Below, in pieces: positions 15,178 to 23,050 of a stretch of DNA of 42,742 nucleotides. The stretch spans positions 1-42,742 of the forward strand of contig JAQYVU010000033.1 of the NCBI GenBank assembly GCA_030145385.1, in the 5' to 3' direction. A model generated the notes under the pieces. It was not told the DNA's origin. It did no database searches and saw only the letters and a program-made list of their open reading frames with translations. The DNA comes from Desulfococcaceae bacterium. GTDB lineage: Bacteria; Desulfobacterota; Desulfobacteria; Desulfobacterales; Desulfosalsimonadaceae. Positions within the stretch are counted from its first letter, which is position 1. Every line of letters begins with the position of its first letter. Both the position numbers and the translations under genes were made by a program.

Positions 15178-16650
15178 TTATTTTGCCTGCTGGCGCAGAC
15201 GTTCCAGTTCCTGCTGCTTGAAATCCGCTTTAACTTTTTCCTGAACTTCCGATGTCGGTGCATCATTGGTCAAAATGCGCGGTGTTACGAAGATAATGAC
15301 CTCGCGGGTATCGGTTTCTGCCCGGGATCTGTCGTTGGCCTGGTACAGGGACGAGCCGCCGCCGGGAGGGGACGCGGAATCGGACACCAGTTCCTTTTGT
15401 CCGACCAGGCCTCCGAGGGCAATACTTTGACCGCTGGCCACGCTGAGTACTGTGTGCAGGTTCGTGTTGCTGATAATCGGGACACCGCCGGGGCCTGAAC
15501 CGGTAACGGAACTGGACTCAACGTCTATGGAGCTGACAATATTTCTATAGTAGTCAATTTCCGGTTGGAAATTAAGGGTAACACCGACTTTCTTGAATTC
15601 TACGGACATGGTGCCGCCGGGCTGGGTTACGGAAATCGGTATTTCCGAACCGGCAAAAAACTGGGCAGCATCCCCGCTTTTGGTGATCAGGGTTTGCTGC
15701 ATCAGTGACCGGCCTCGCCCGGATTCCTGTATTTTCCTCATTTTAGGGAAAAGATTGGAAATCGTACCGGCCAGTGATCCACCCAGGCTGGGAGAAGATC
15801 CGGATGCGCCGGAATAGGAACCGGATGCGCCCAAAGACCCGCCCGGATTCCAGTGAATGCCGACATCCCGCAGGGCGGCCTTCTCAATTTCCATGATATT
15901 CAGTGACATTTCAATCAGGATGGATTTTGGGGGCGGGGCCGGCTTGGCTGAGGCTGTTTTTTTTGACGCCGCTTTCCGGATGGCAATGGCATTGATGATG
16001 GACGGTGAATACGCTTCAGCGATCTTCTGGGCACGTTTGGATTCCGTTTCACTGGAGACTGAACCGGTCAGCATAAATTTGTTTTTGGTGACTGTTACCT
16101 TGACATGGTTCATCTTTTGCGATGCAAGGGATTTTTCGATTTCAGATTTTACAATGTCTTTCATAACCGGGGAAAATTCCACCAGGTTCACTACATTGGG
16201 CATGCCGTTGATTATTTTTTCTATTCGCTGCATGTCATTATGCGTGAAGACGTCTCCTTCGACAAAGATTCTGCTGCCGACCACGCGCACATCAATTCCA
16301 TCGATATCACTGATAACCTGGCGCAGGTCTTCCGCCAGACTGCTGACTTCACTGCTTTTGACAATTACCTGGATTTCGGATTTACGGTTATCCGGGCCCC
16401 AGATAAAAATATTGCTCTGGCCGGGTTTTTTTGCGTTTATCAGCACTTCCTGGTCACCGGTTTTGACTCCCCCGCAAATCGCCGGGTCCCCGATGGCAAT
16501 TTTTTCGACGTTAAAACCGGTTTTTAAAACCCGGCTTTCACCGGCTGAAATTTCAAGCCGGTCCGGCAGCTGGGCATACAGTACTCCTGCCGGAGCAAAC
16601 AGGGTCATGCAAAAAAACAAAAAAAAGATTATGCAAAGCGGGCGTGCCAT
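15178..16650 (-). CDS. cpaC: CpaC/RcpA-type outer-membrane secretin of the Tad system
   Basis: This secretin forms the outer-membrane channel for the Flp pilus. The 490-residue protein has a signal peptide (1-26, cleavage after VLYA), the CpaC N-terminal pilus domain (about 30-105; SAGESRVLKTGFNVEKIAIG), BON-like domains (about 113-225) and the secretin domain (about 240-475), with a Gly/Ser-rich insert (GASGSYSGASGSSPS) and the conserved 'SGQSIALGGLVGQKE' near the end. The start at 16650 has AAGGGG upstream. It lies between cpaB and the TadZ-TadA gene. Family length is normal. Confidence 0.94.
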   Translation of the reverse strand: MARPLCIIFFLFFCMTLFAPAGVLYAQLPDRLEISAGESRVLKTGFNVEKIAIGDPAICGGVKTGDQEVLINAKKPGQSNIFIWGPDNRKSEIQVIVKSSEVSSLAEDLRQVISDIDGIDVRVVGSRIFVEGDVFTHNDMQRIEKIINGMPNVVNLVEFSPVMKDIVKSEIEKSLASQKMNHVKVTVTKNKFMLTGSVSSETESKRAQKIAEAYSPSIINAIAIRKAASKKTASAKPAPPPKSILIEMSLNIMEIEKAALRDVGIHWNPGGSLGASGSYSGASGSSPSLGGSLAGTISNLFPKMRKIQESGRGRSLMQQTLITKSGDAAQFFAGSEIPISVTQPGGTMSVEFKKVGVTLNFQPEIDYYRNIVSSIDVESSSVTGSGPGGVPIISNTNLHTVLSVASGQSIALGGLVGQKELVSDSASPPGGGSSLYQANDRSRAETDTREVIIFVTPRILTNDAPTSEVQEKVKADFKQQELERLRQQAK

Positions 16651-16685
16651 AGATCAATTCCCCTTTTGATAGTTTGTTGGTTCTC

Positions 16686-17546
16686 TTATCTGGAAAAAGC
16701 TTCAGCACCCCGGATTTCAACCCATGCCGGGTTGCCCCGCGGGATGATGCTTTTATTAATTCCCAGAAATTCTTGGGCGGACAGCGGCGGCAGGTTTTCT
16801 ATTTTCCCGCTGTCAAAACTCGACCGCAGGGCGGCTGACAGGGTCCCGATCTCCTGGGCCAGGTTGAGAATCTGAACTTCACGCGGTGATAAAGAGACGG
16901 TCATTGTTTTGATTTTGTCTTTTGTCCGGGTTGCCCCCTGTGAATCTGTTTTAAAAACATTGCCGGCACCTGTCTGATTTATGTCTCCTGCGCTGATGGA
17001 ACGGTGTTTACTTGACGTCTGATTGACAGCCAGCACCAGAATATTTTCCAAAACGGTCTTGGTGATGATTTCTTCGCTGACGCTGCGTCCATTCTGAAAT
17101 GAACCCACTTCGACCGTCACCATCAGATCCACCATGTCACCGGGCTGAATCAATTTACCGACCGCCGTGACATCCGTTACAAACACACTGAATGCGCGGC
17201 TGTTGGTCGGGATTTTAGACGCAATACTTTCCGATTCCGTGGCAATAAACATGGATTCAAGAATCTGGGTGCCTTTGAGAACCGGCACATTGATGTTGCG
17301 GTTGATGAGCCGCTGAGAATCATTGAACGCCCCGGGCTGGACATATTTCTGGGGGATCTTCACCAGTTCAAGCATATCGGAATCAATGCGCATTCCTTCC
17401 GGAATATCCCGGTTGGCCAGGATGACCTGGATGGGAGTGGCCATTTCCAGCAGCGCTTTTTCCTTGCTGCTGATGTAGGAAAAAAGGAGTATCACGGCAA
17501 AAACAGATACCACCAGTGAAATCAGTAACGCCTTCACATTAGACAT
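16686..17546 (-). CDS. cpaB: CpaB/RcpC-type Flp pilus assembly protein
   Basis: CpaB/RcpC is a periplasmic partner of the secretin. The product has 286 residues with one N-terminal membrane anchor (about 6-25), a SAF domain (about 37-105; ILANRDIPEGMRIDSDMLEL, with PVLKGTQIL) and an RcpC-type beta domain containing 'VTDVTAVGKLIQPGDMVDLM'. A GAGGTG motif precedes the start. It lies 35 bp upstream of cpaC, the usual order in Tad loci. Confidence 0.93.
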   Translation of the reverse strand: MSNVKALLISLVVSVFAVILLFSYISSKEKALLEMATPIQVILANRDIPEGMRIDSDMLELVKIPQKYVQPGAFNDSQRLINRNINVPVLKGTQILESMFIATESESIASKIPTNSRAFSVFVTDVTAVGKLIQPGDMVDLMVTVEVGSFQNGRSVSEEIITKTVLENILVLAVNQTSSKHRSISAGDINQTGAGNVFKTDSQGATRTKDKIKTMTVSLSPREVQILNLAQEIGTLSAALRSSFDSGKIENLPPLSAQEFLGINKSIIPRGNPAWVEIRGAEAFSR

Positions 17547-17555
17547 ATTGACACC

Positions 17556-17981
17556 TCAATTCTGTAAGTATATTTTCCGGTAAAGAGCTCTTCTGCTATA
17601 TATACTGTCGCCTGATCCTTGATAAGAACCTTCGTAAAATTCAATTTGCTGATGTGTTGAAATAAAGGGTCTTCCCAGGACCTGTTTCATTTTTCCCGGG
17701 ATATCCACAAACACATCTTTCTGAACCGTATTTTTAGTAAAGGGATTTTGGGCATTCTGGAACATGGACATTCTCATTTCATGACGCAGTGTTTCAATGG
17801 CGGATATGTTTTTGGCACCTATCTCATAGAAAATGACCAATGCCAGCAGAATCATTGCCAGAAAAGTCATCATGAGCGATAGTTCCACCACTGCCTGTCC
17901 GCGTTGATTTCCTGTGGATAATTTCAGAAAAGATACTGTTTTCCGAAATATCGAATACCGGTATATGCAATTAAAATTCAT
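17556..17981 (-). CDS. tadE: TadE-like pseudopilin
   Basis: The product has 141 residues. The TadE-type signature is 'QRGQAVVELSLMMTFLAMIL' at about 27-46, with an N-terminal basic leader followed by one membrane helix; a prepilin-type cut at the Gly before QAVVE is expected. The remaining about 90 residues would be periplasmic. The start has no clear Shine-Dalgarno and the leader is longer than usual, so a later start cannot be excluded. It ends 9 bp before cpaB. Pseudopilins of this type are needed for Flp pilus assembly in known systems. Confidence 0.85.
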   Translation of the reverse strand: MNFNCIYRYSIFRKTVSFLKLSTGNQRGQAVVELSLMMTFLAMILLALVIFYEIGAKNISAIETLRHEMRMSMFQNAQNPFTKNTVQKDVFVDIPGKMKQVLGRPFISTHQQIEFYEGSYQGSGDSIYSRRALYRKIYLQN

Positions 17982-18058
17982 TTTATACGTGTATATTGTT
18001 TTTAAATAACAATTTGGTTTTATCGAAAAACAGGCTGAGTCATAATGACCTATTCCTT

Positions 18059-18922
18059 TTATTTGACTAAAACTGCCCCATAAGAAGGCCGCTGGTGGAA
18101 AATATTCCCGCCGGCCGGCCTGGCTGCCGCTGTTGCCCGCAATGCGGGGACTCCCCTGAAAATGGCATCGGCCAACATAAAGGGATGGGCCGGCAGCATA
18201 ATGTCATAGTTGACGTATGTCGGTGTTTTCTTTTCCGTTTTTTCCAGAATTTGGAAACTGTCATACAACGGGGTCATTCTTTGTGCCGGAAGGCGGAGCC
18301 GGCCGTCATGTGCTTCCGCAAACCGGGGGTCATCCGGGTTGAACCAGTGTTGCGTCAGCACCGGCGGGTCGTCTGGATAACTGGCGGAATAATACATAAA
18401 CCCGGCTTCATAAAAATGCTCTTTCAGATACGTCAGCCGCCCGGTGGTGTGTTTTGCCGTTAAAATGCTTTTTGGCAAATTCAGTTGTTTCACTTTTTGG
18501 GCGACTCTTTCGGCATCCTCGGCATAACTCTGGTTGGCCTGGCTTTGATACCTTCTGATCCAGTCAATAACGCCGTTGCTGCTGTTGTAAAAAAAATCTT
18601 TGGCGGCCGCTGCCTGTTGATAGTTATACCAGATACCGCTGGATAAAAAAGAACCGGCCTTTTGATTTTCATAGGCCATTTCCATGTTCAAATCGGCAAT
18701 TTCATTCAGGCCCGCCGCCTGAACGGCTGCGGCTGAAAGCGCACAGGCGTCAACGGTGTTCTGCAGTTTGATTTTTGTAAATACAAGCTGGCTGATATTG
18801 ACGACCAGCGCAAGCATTAAGAGCATCACCGGCAGCAGAAAGGCGATTAAGACCGTTATCGATCCGCGTTGTGCTGATTTGTCAAATGGCTTAAATACGA
18901 TCATGCGCTCACTTGTTTTCAA
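18059..18922 (-). CDS. TadG-like pilus assembly protein, short form
   Basis: The product has 287 residues if started at TTG 18922, which overlaps the stop of the upstream tadE-like gene by four bases; ATG 18904 is an alternative. The N-terminal 'RGSITVLIAFLLPVMLLMLALVV' (about 19-41) is the single membrane helix of the TadE/TadG family, followed by VDACALSAAA, a hallmark of TadG N-terminal domains. No von Willebrand A domain is visible in the remaining 240 residues, unlike typical longer TadG. The protein lies between two TadE-like genes and probably acts with them as a minor pseudopilin complex. Confidence 0.82.
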   Translation of the reverse strand: MKTSERMIVFKPFDKSAQRGSITVLIAFLLPVMLLMLALVVNISQLVFTKIKLQNTVDACALSAAAVQAAGLNEIADLNMEMAYENQKAGSFLSSGIWYNYQQAAAAKDFFYNSSNGVIDWIRRYQSQANQSYAEDAERVAQKVKQLNLPKSILTAKHTTGRLTYLKEHFYEAGFMYYSASYPDDPPVLTQHWFNPDDPRFAEAHDGRLRLPAQRMTPLYDSFQILEKTEKKTPTYVNYDIMLPAHPFMLADAIFRGVPALRATAAARPAGGNIFHQRPSYGAVLVK

Positions 18923-19332
18923 AAAGAAACCGGGTTGTCATCATTGAACTCAGGCTCTCTGAACGTGGGGGAACGATGCGTGACGGTAAACCGCCCCCGC
19001 CCCTGATTGATAAACCGGTCAATCCCGGATGGAATCGGAACGTCTTTTGATATCATCAGTTCATTGGCTTTGAATTCAACAGCTGCCGAAGAAATAATGC
19101 CGGCCGCCATGCTGATGGCCGGTCCTTCCCCTTGGACCGCATGTGTCCGGGATGCCGCGAAACCGGCGAAAACGGTCTGTTCATGCGCGATAAAAATTAG
19201 TACAAACAGCATGTAAATGGCAAAAAAACCAAACAGGGCGATCATCGCAAAGGCAAATTCCACCGCGGCCGCCCCGGTCTGATTTTTCAGACATGGTTTT
19301 TTATACCAGATTTTTTTCATGGCAAAGATCAT
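18919..19332 (-). CDS. tadE: TadE-like pseudopilin, second copy
   Basis: The 137-residue product carries 'QTGAAAVEFAFAMIALFGFF' at about residues 18-37, the prepilin-like Gly/Glu signature and single membrane helix of TadE. The start may be ATG 19332 or ATG 19320 (MKKIWYKK); neither has a good Shine-Dalgarno. It overlaps the TadG-like gene by four bases, so the two are probably translationally coupled. It is similar in layout but not in sequence to the TadE-like protein at 17556-17981. Confidence 0.85.
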   Translation of the reverse strand: MIFAMKKIWYKKPCLKNQTGAAAVEFAFAMIALFGFFAIYMLFVLIFIAHEQTVFAGFAASRTHAVQGEGPAISMAAGIISSAAVEFKANELMISKDVPIPSGIDRFINQGRGRFTVTHRSPTFREPEFNDDNPVSF

Positions 19333-19347
19333 TTTTCGATAATTTTC

Positions 19348-19378
19348 ATTTTCTAAAAAAAAATTATTTTCTAAAAAA
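19348..19378. repeat. Short AT-rich direct repeat
   Basis: The 13-mer ATTTTCTAAAAAA occurs twice, 18 bp apart start to start, just upstream of the second tadE-like gene in the 259-bp gap after flp. It could be a regulatory or A/T slippage tract; no function can be assigned. Confidence 0.45.
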
Positions 19379-19426
19379 TATGATTTTTAATCCGTTAAAC
19401 CTTTCTTTCGGGATGAATGGCAACAG

Positions 19427-19446
19427 GGCGGGTTAACGTACCCGCC
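19427..19446. other. Hairpin downstream of flp pilin gene
   Basis: Perfect 7-bp arms GGCGGGT and ACCCGCC enclose a 6-base loop in the spacer after the pilin gene. No T-run follows on the minus strand, so it is not a classic terminator. It may stabilise or attenuate the abundant pilin mRNA before the downstream Tad genes, a common arrangement in pilin operons (inference). Confidence 0.5.
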
Positions 19447-19591
19447 TGTCGCGAAAAACGGTAAACATTTTTGTTGATGCCGGAATTTAATCGATTTCAT
19501 GAAATTATAGGAAATTTAATTCCGGGTATCCTGTGCGGTCCCTGAAAGGAATCTGAATTCCGCAAAATGATGGCGCTTTCCAGGGCTCCGG

Positions 19592-19846
19592 TTAGGGAGT
19601 GGGAGATGGCGCACCTGTCATCCAGCCCTGAATTGTAGCAACTGCCGATTGAAAGAAACCTTTCAGCGGATCTTTCATTGCGTAGGCTGCGGCGACCACC
19701 ACTGCAACCACAAGCGCAATAACCAGGCCATACTCTACTGCAACAGCCCCTCTCTCATTTCTTATCACACGATTCAGGTTCTCTTTTAAATCCTCACTCT
19801 TTTCAACATACATTCTTAACATCCAATTGTTCAGATTTTTTAACAT
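19592..19846 (-). CDS. flp: Flp major pilin precursor
   Basis: I choose ATG 19846, which directly follows a strong AAAAAGGAGGAAGAG Shine-Dalgarno, giving 84 residues; the longer frame from 19912 lacks support. The leader ends with NERG and mature pilin begins AVAVEYGLVIALVVAVVVAA, with the invariant Glu at position 5 and the Glu-Tyr pair typical of Flp pilins. A short Gly/Pro/Thr-rich tail follows. The leader is about 33 residues, long for the family. Large non-coding spacers on both sides with hairpins suit a gene expressed at higher level than its neighbours. Confidence 0.95.
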   Translation of the reverse strand: MLKNLNNWMLRMYVEKSEDLKENLNRVIRNERGAVAVEYGLVIALVVAVVVAAAYAMKDPLKGFFQSAVATIQGWMTGAPSPTP

Positions 19847-19945
19847 CTCTTCCTCCTTTTTAGATAAGTGAAACGAGTTGATGCCTTTATGCCAATGTAC
19901 CGTGGGATCCACTCTGATCAGTTTTCAGCATCGGTGCGGCAATTG

Positions 19946-19975
19946 CCGGCGGCCATCCCTGTGTTATGCCGCCGG
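19946..19975. other. GC-rich hairpin upstream of flp
   Basis: Perfect 8-bp arms CCGGCGGC and GCCGCCGG enclose a 14-base loop, in the gap between the small pilin gene and flp on the minus strand. It lacks a T-run. It could separate expression of the two pilins through attenuation or RNase protection. Confidence 0.5.
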
Positions 19976-19986
19976 TCGAAAAGCAA

Positions 19987-20196
19987 CTAAATATTTGGAA
20001 ATATGGAAACGATATCCTTAAATCGCGTGATCACTTCTGTTGCCAGGCGGCGGAACATCACCTCCACCCCGATCATCAAGACTGCCGCTAAAACCATGGT
20101 CAGAGCATATTCAACCGTTACGGCTCCCCGGTTTGATTTTTTAATAACCCGTGATAATTCACGGAATCTGAGAACGATTTTATCCGCAAACATCAT
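19987..20196 (-). CDS. Second Flp-family pilin-like protein
   Basis: The 69-residue product has a prepilin cleavage motif: leader ending KSNRG, then AVTVEYALTMVLAAVLMIGV with Glu at position 5 and the Glu-Tyr pair, as in Flp. After the helix there is a short charged segment ending VSIFPNI. The ATG overlaps the TGA of the phosphatase gene (ATGA), so translation is likely coupled to it. It may be a minor or alternative pilin. Expression is expected to be lower than flp because it lacks flp's strong Shine-Dalgarno. Confidence 0.88.
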   Translation of the reverse strand: MMFADKIVLRFRELSRVIKKSNRGAVTVEYALTMVLAAVLMIGVEVMFRRLATEVITRFKDIVSIFPNI

Positions 20197-20951
20197 GAGA
20201 CTGTTTTTTCATCATCAAAGGGTTTTATGATCTGAAACGTGATATTGTCGGTTGCGCCGTTGGCATATACCTGTTTTAGTAGATAATCCCGGGCCTGATA
20301 GATCGATGATTGCTTTAATACAGTGTATATAAAATCTTCATCCACCATGTTGTAGAGACCATCGCTGCAGATCAGGTAAATGTGATCATTGTTCAGGGGA
20401 TCGACCTGGACATGTGCCTTGGTCTGCGTTTCATCGCCCGTGATGGCATGGGTCAATATGTTTTTTTGCGGATGGACCCGCGCCTGCTCCGGAGTAATCT
20501 GATTTTTCGACACCAGGTCATTTACAATTGTGTGATCATAGCTTTTTTGAATCAGGTTTTGCCCGTCAAAACAGTAAATGCGGGTATCTCCGATATTCGC
20601 ACAAATTACTGCATCGGAAAGAACAACCAGGGCGCTTAGCGTCGTGCCGATAGTTGATTTTATGTTGTTTTTTTGTTTCAAGGTGTGCAGTGCTTGCCGG
20701 GCTTTTGCGAAAAGATGGTTTGTTGTTTTTTCGCAGGAATCCTGTTTATATTCCGTCAACGTGCTGAATTCATGCATCAAAGAATCAATCACGGTCCGGC
20801 TGGCCAGATCTCCGGACCCGTGCCCGCCCATGCCGTCTGCCACACAGAATAATTCTCCGCCAATGTCAACATTTATAGTATGTCCCGCACAATCTTCATT
20901 TTGCTGCCGGACTTTACCACGGTCGCTGCAAGTGACGAAAAGATGTTCCAT
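20193..20951 (-). CDS. PP2C-type Ser/Thr protein phosphatase
   Basis: The product is a 252-residue soluble PPM/PP2C phosphatase. The metal-binding motifs are present: SDRGKVRQQNED (9-20), VADGMGGHGSGDLAS (37-51), IGDTRIYCF, CSDGLYNMV and ATDNITFQII. It would remove phosphate from Ser/Thr residues placed by the kinase at the other end of the locus. It is the first gene of the Tad run and shares four bases with the small pilin gene. No good Shine-Dalgarno is visible, and the insertion sequence starts 43 bp upstream of its start codon. Confidence 0.95.
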   Translation of the reverse strand: MEHLFVTCSDRGKVRQQNEDCAGHTINVDIGGELFCVADGMGGHGSGDLASRTVIDSLMHEFSTLTEYKQDSCEKTTNHLFAKARQALHTLKQKNNIKSTIGTTLSALVVLSDAVICANIGDTRIYCFDGQNLIQKSYDHTIVNDLVSKNQITPEQARVHPQKNILTHAITGDETQTKAHVQVDPLNNDHIYLICSDGLYNMVDEDFIYTVLKQSSIYQARDYLLKQVYANGATDNITFQIIKPFDDEKTVS

Positions 20952-20985
20952 GTCGCTTATATTGTTCCAGAATTAAAATGATTCC

Positions 20986-20994
20986 ACATTTACC
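20986..20994. repeat. Left target-site duplication of the IS
   Basis: ACATTTACC here is repeated exactly at 22739-22747, directly outside the inverted ends of the element. A 9-bp duplication marks the insertion point and suggests the insertion is fairly recent. Confidence 0.9.
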
Positions 20995-21174
20995 CAGCAA
21001 TTCACGATGAATAATGAAAGCCACGAATATCGTAATCTTTACTAACTGCCTTTCGCGATGTTTTTATCTACTTACTTCTTGTCCAAACTAATCAGACGAA
21101 GTCTATGCTTATTCATAAAGTATTGAAATAGCATTAAATAAAAAATCTAGACTTTTGATTGCATATATTGTAGC

Positions 21175-21201
21175 CTCTATATCAACAGTTCCGATATAGA
21201 G
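21175..21201 (+). other. Hairpin just before the transposase start
   Basis: Perfect 9-bp arms CTCTATATC and GATATAGAG with a 9-base loop end 12 bp before the GTG start. Read-through transcripts entering from outside would fold here and could block transposase translation, a known IS self-limiting strategy; this role is inferred. Confidence 0.6.
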
Positions 21202-21213
21202 AAGGTTGCCAAG

Positions 21214-22518
21214 GTGTACCAGAAAAAAAATCTTAGCTTTAACAGCTTGAGAAAAATCATCTCCCAGCGTGTGCTTCAAATTGAAGGTCCTCGCCAGGAA
21301 GCAAAGGTCGGTCATGAAATTCATGACTGTTGTCTTAGTGCCTTTGCTATGATGTATTTTCAGGACCCTTCAATGCTGGAATTCCAAACACGCCTTCAAG
21401 ATCGGCTCCATACAAATAATTTAAAAACACTGTTTCATATTGATTCCATCCCCAAAGCAACTCAATTAAGAGATATTGTTGATATCATCGGTTCTGAATC
21501 ACTTGATCCGGTATTTTCCGATTTCTTTCGTTTTTTACAAAGATCAAAGCAGCTTGAAAAATTTCAGTTTTTAAACGGCATGTATCTGATGCCAATGGAT
21601 GGAACTCAATATTTTTCTTCCAAAACCATCTCCTGTCCAGGTTGTTTAACAAAAAAACATAAAAATGGCGACACGACTTATTCGCACCAGGCACTCGGTA
21701 TATCAATCGTTCACCCTGACATGCGGCAAGTCATTCCGCTATCGCCGGAACCGATTCAAAATATTGATGGCAGCTCTAAACAGGATTGTGAGCGCAATGC
21801 CGCAAAACGCCTATTACAAAAAACCCGAACGGTCCATCCCAGACTCAAGATCATCATCACTGGGGATAGTTTATTCTCCAACCAACCTTTTTTGAATGAA
21901 CTCAAAAAGCACTGGATGTCATACATTCTGGTTGCAAAACCAGGCGATCATAAATTTTTATTCGACTGTTTATCAAAACTCAAACAGCGTGATCATACCA
22001 ATACGCTTGAATTTACTGATCAGAAAGGACGCCGGCACATCTATGAGTGGTTCAACGGCATACCTTTAAACGGGAGCGAACAGGCTGACAACGTAAACTT
22101 TTTTGAATATACCATCATTACAAATGACAAGATCTCCTTTCATTGCAGCTGGGTAACCGACATATCCATTGGTGAGGCGAATGTCAAAATGCTCGTCAAA
22201 GGAGGACGCGCCAGGTGGAAAATTGAAAACGAAAATTTTAATACCCTTAAAAATCTGGGATATCATGCAGAACATAATTTCGGTCATGGCCAAGAACATG
22301 CGTCTTTTAACTTTTTTCTTTTCATTCTGATCGCATTTTTTATGCATCAAATCCTCGAATTGTCAGATCCTTTATTCCAACAATGCCGGGCCAAATTCAG
22401 CGCCCGGAAAGAGTATTGGAATCAATTGCGTTGTACAATCAGGATACTCGTATTCCGTAATTGGGAACATCTGCTGAAATTCATAATATCTCCTCCTGAA
22501 GAGACAATACCGCCTTAA
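21214..22518 (+). CDS. IS4-superfamily DDE transposase
   Basis: The 434-residue protein begins at GTG 21214; no in-frame ATG lies between it and the upstream stop at 21148. Candidate DDE residues are in MPMDGTQYF (first Asp), IITGDSLFSN (second Asp) and RARWKIENENFNTLKN (Glu), the last resembling the R(3)E..K part of the IS4 YREK signature. The gene is intact and both IS ends are present, so the element may be active. The exact IS family is not certain without a database match. Confidence 0.9.
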   Translation: MYQKKNLSFNSLRKIISQRVLQIEGPRQEAKVGHEIHDCCLSAFAMMYFQDPSMLEFQTRLQDRLHTNNLKTLFHIDSIPKATQLRDIVDIIGSESLDPVFSDFFRFLQRSKQLEKFQFLNGMYLMPMDGTQYFSSKTISCPGCLTKKHKNGDTTYSHQALGISIVHPDMRQVIPLSPEPIQNIDGSSKQDCERNAAKRLLQKTRTVHPRLKIIITGDSLFSNQPFLNELKKHWMSYILVAKPGDHKFLFDCLSKLKQRDHTNTLEFTDQKGRRHIYEWFNGIPLNGSEQADNVNFFEYTIITNDKISFHCSWVTDISIGEANVKMLVKGGRARWKIENENFNTLKNLGYHAEHNFGHGQEHASFNFFLFILIAFFMHQILELSDPLFQQCRAKFSARKEYWNQLRCTIRILVFRNWEHLLKFIISPPEETIPP

Positions 22519-22738
22519 CCTTTTTCTTCTGCTAAGAGGCCTGTAACTTTTCTTTGCGGATTTCGCATCCGTAGTGAGTTCTGTTCCCAAATATTGAGTA
22601 CAACCTGCCAAAATCAGTGTCTGACAGCCTTCTACATGAAAAAAAAACTCCGCCTTTACAATTTTGACAAGACAGCCTAAAATTTTTACATTAATAAGCA
22701 AATCAAGTTCAAAAACTATTAGTCACCGTGAATTGCTG

Positions 22739-22747
22739 ACATTTACC
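22739..22747. repeat. Right target-site duplication of the IS
   Basis: ACATTTACC is identical to 20986-20994 and directly abuts the right inverted repeat. Confidence 0.9.
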
Positions 22748-22913
22748 GTATTTACCATCAAATACTATACGCTATAATGAAAAGCAAGAAATAAACAGGG
22801 TACGCAGGCCTGAACGCCTGTCATTGAATGATTTCTCAATGTGTTAAGGCATTGGTCATTTCATCCCGACCGATTCGCTCAATCAAGGGATTTTTTGATT
22901 TAGTTAACCCAAT
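22748..22913 (-). promoter_or_regulatory. Probable original leader/promoter region of the Tad locus
   Basis: Removing the IS and one duplication joins this stretch directly to the PP2C gene, 43 bp from its start. It lies between a terminator for the upstream gene and the Tad locus and has no coding frame, so the Tad promoter is likely here. On the minus strand a weak candidate is TTGATT-17 bp-TGAAAT, and a TTGCTTT box resembles a sigma-54 -12 element but its -24 half is poor. An inverted repeat CAGGC..GCCTG lies at about 22805-22820. No promoter can be named with confidence. Confidence 0.4.
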
Positions 22914-22953
22914 TTACAAAAAAACAGCATCCGGATCTGGCCGGGTGCTGTTT
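22914..22953 (-). terminator. Rho-independent terminator of the exported TPR gene
   Basis: 13-bp arms (22922-22934 and 22941-22953, one mismatch) enclose a 6-base loop and are followed on the minus strand by seven T. It is about 100 bp downstream of the stop at 23051. Confidence 0.9.
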
Positions 22954-23050
22954 CAGTGAGCAATCAATAGCCTGCTGCGATGTCGGGCTTCAGGCGGTTG
23001 TTTTAAGCTAAAAGGGTTGCGCTGTTCTAAATTTTGATTTGTTTCATCTT

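Larger units (their letters stand above)
20995..22738 (+). mobile_element. Complete IS4-like insertion sequence
   Basis: The element is 1744 bp with terminal inverted repeats at 20995-21015 and 22718-22738 that match at 19 of 21 positions (both begin CAGCAATTCACG reading inward). It is flanked by perfect 9-bp direct repeats. It carries one transposase gene, with 219 bp of non-coding DNA before it and 220 bp after it. It is inserted between the PP2C gene and the upstream region of the Tad locus, facing the opposite way to the locus. Confidence 0.95.

Noticed and set aside
22774-22796. Sigma-54 promoter for the Tad locus (TTGCTTT on the minus strand)
   Set aside because: The -12 half is good but the -24 half lacks the GG of the consensus, so it is only noted as a weak candidate.
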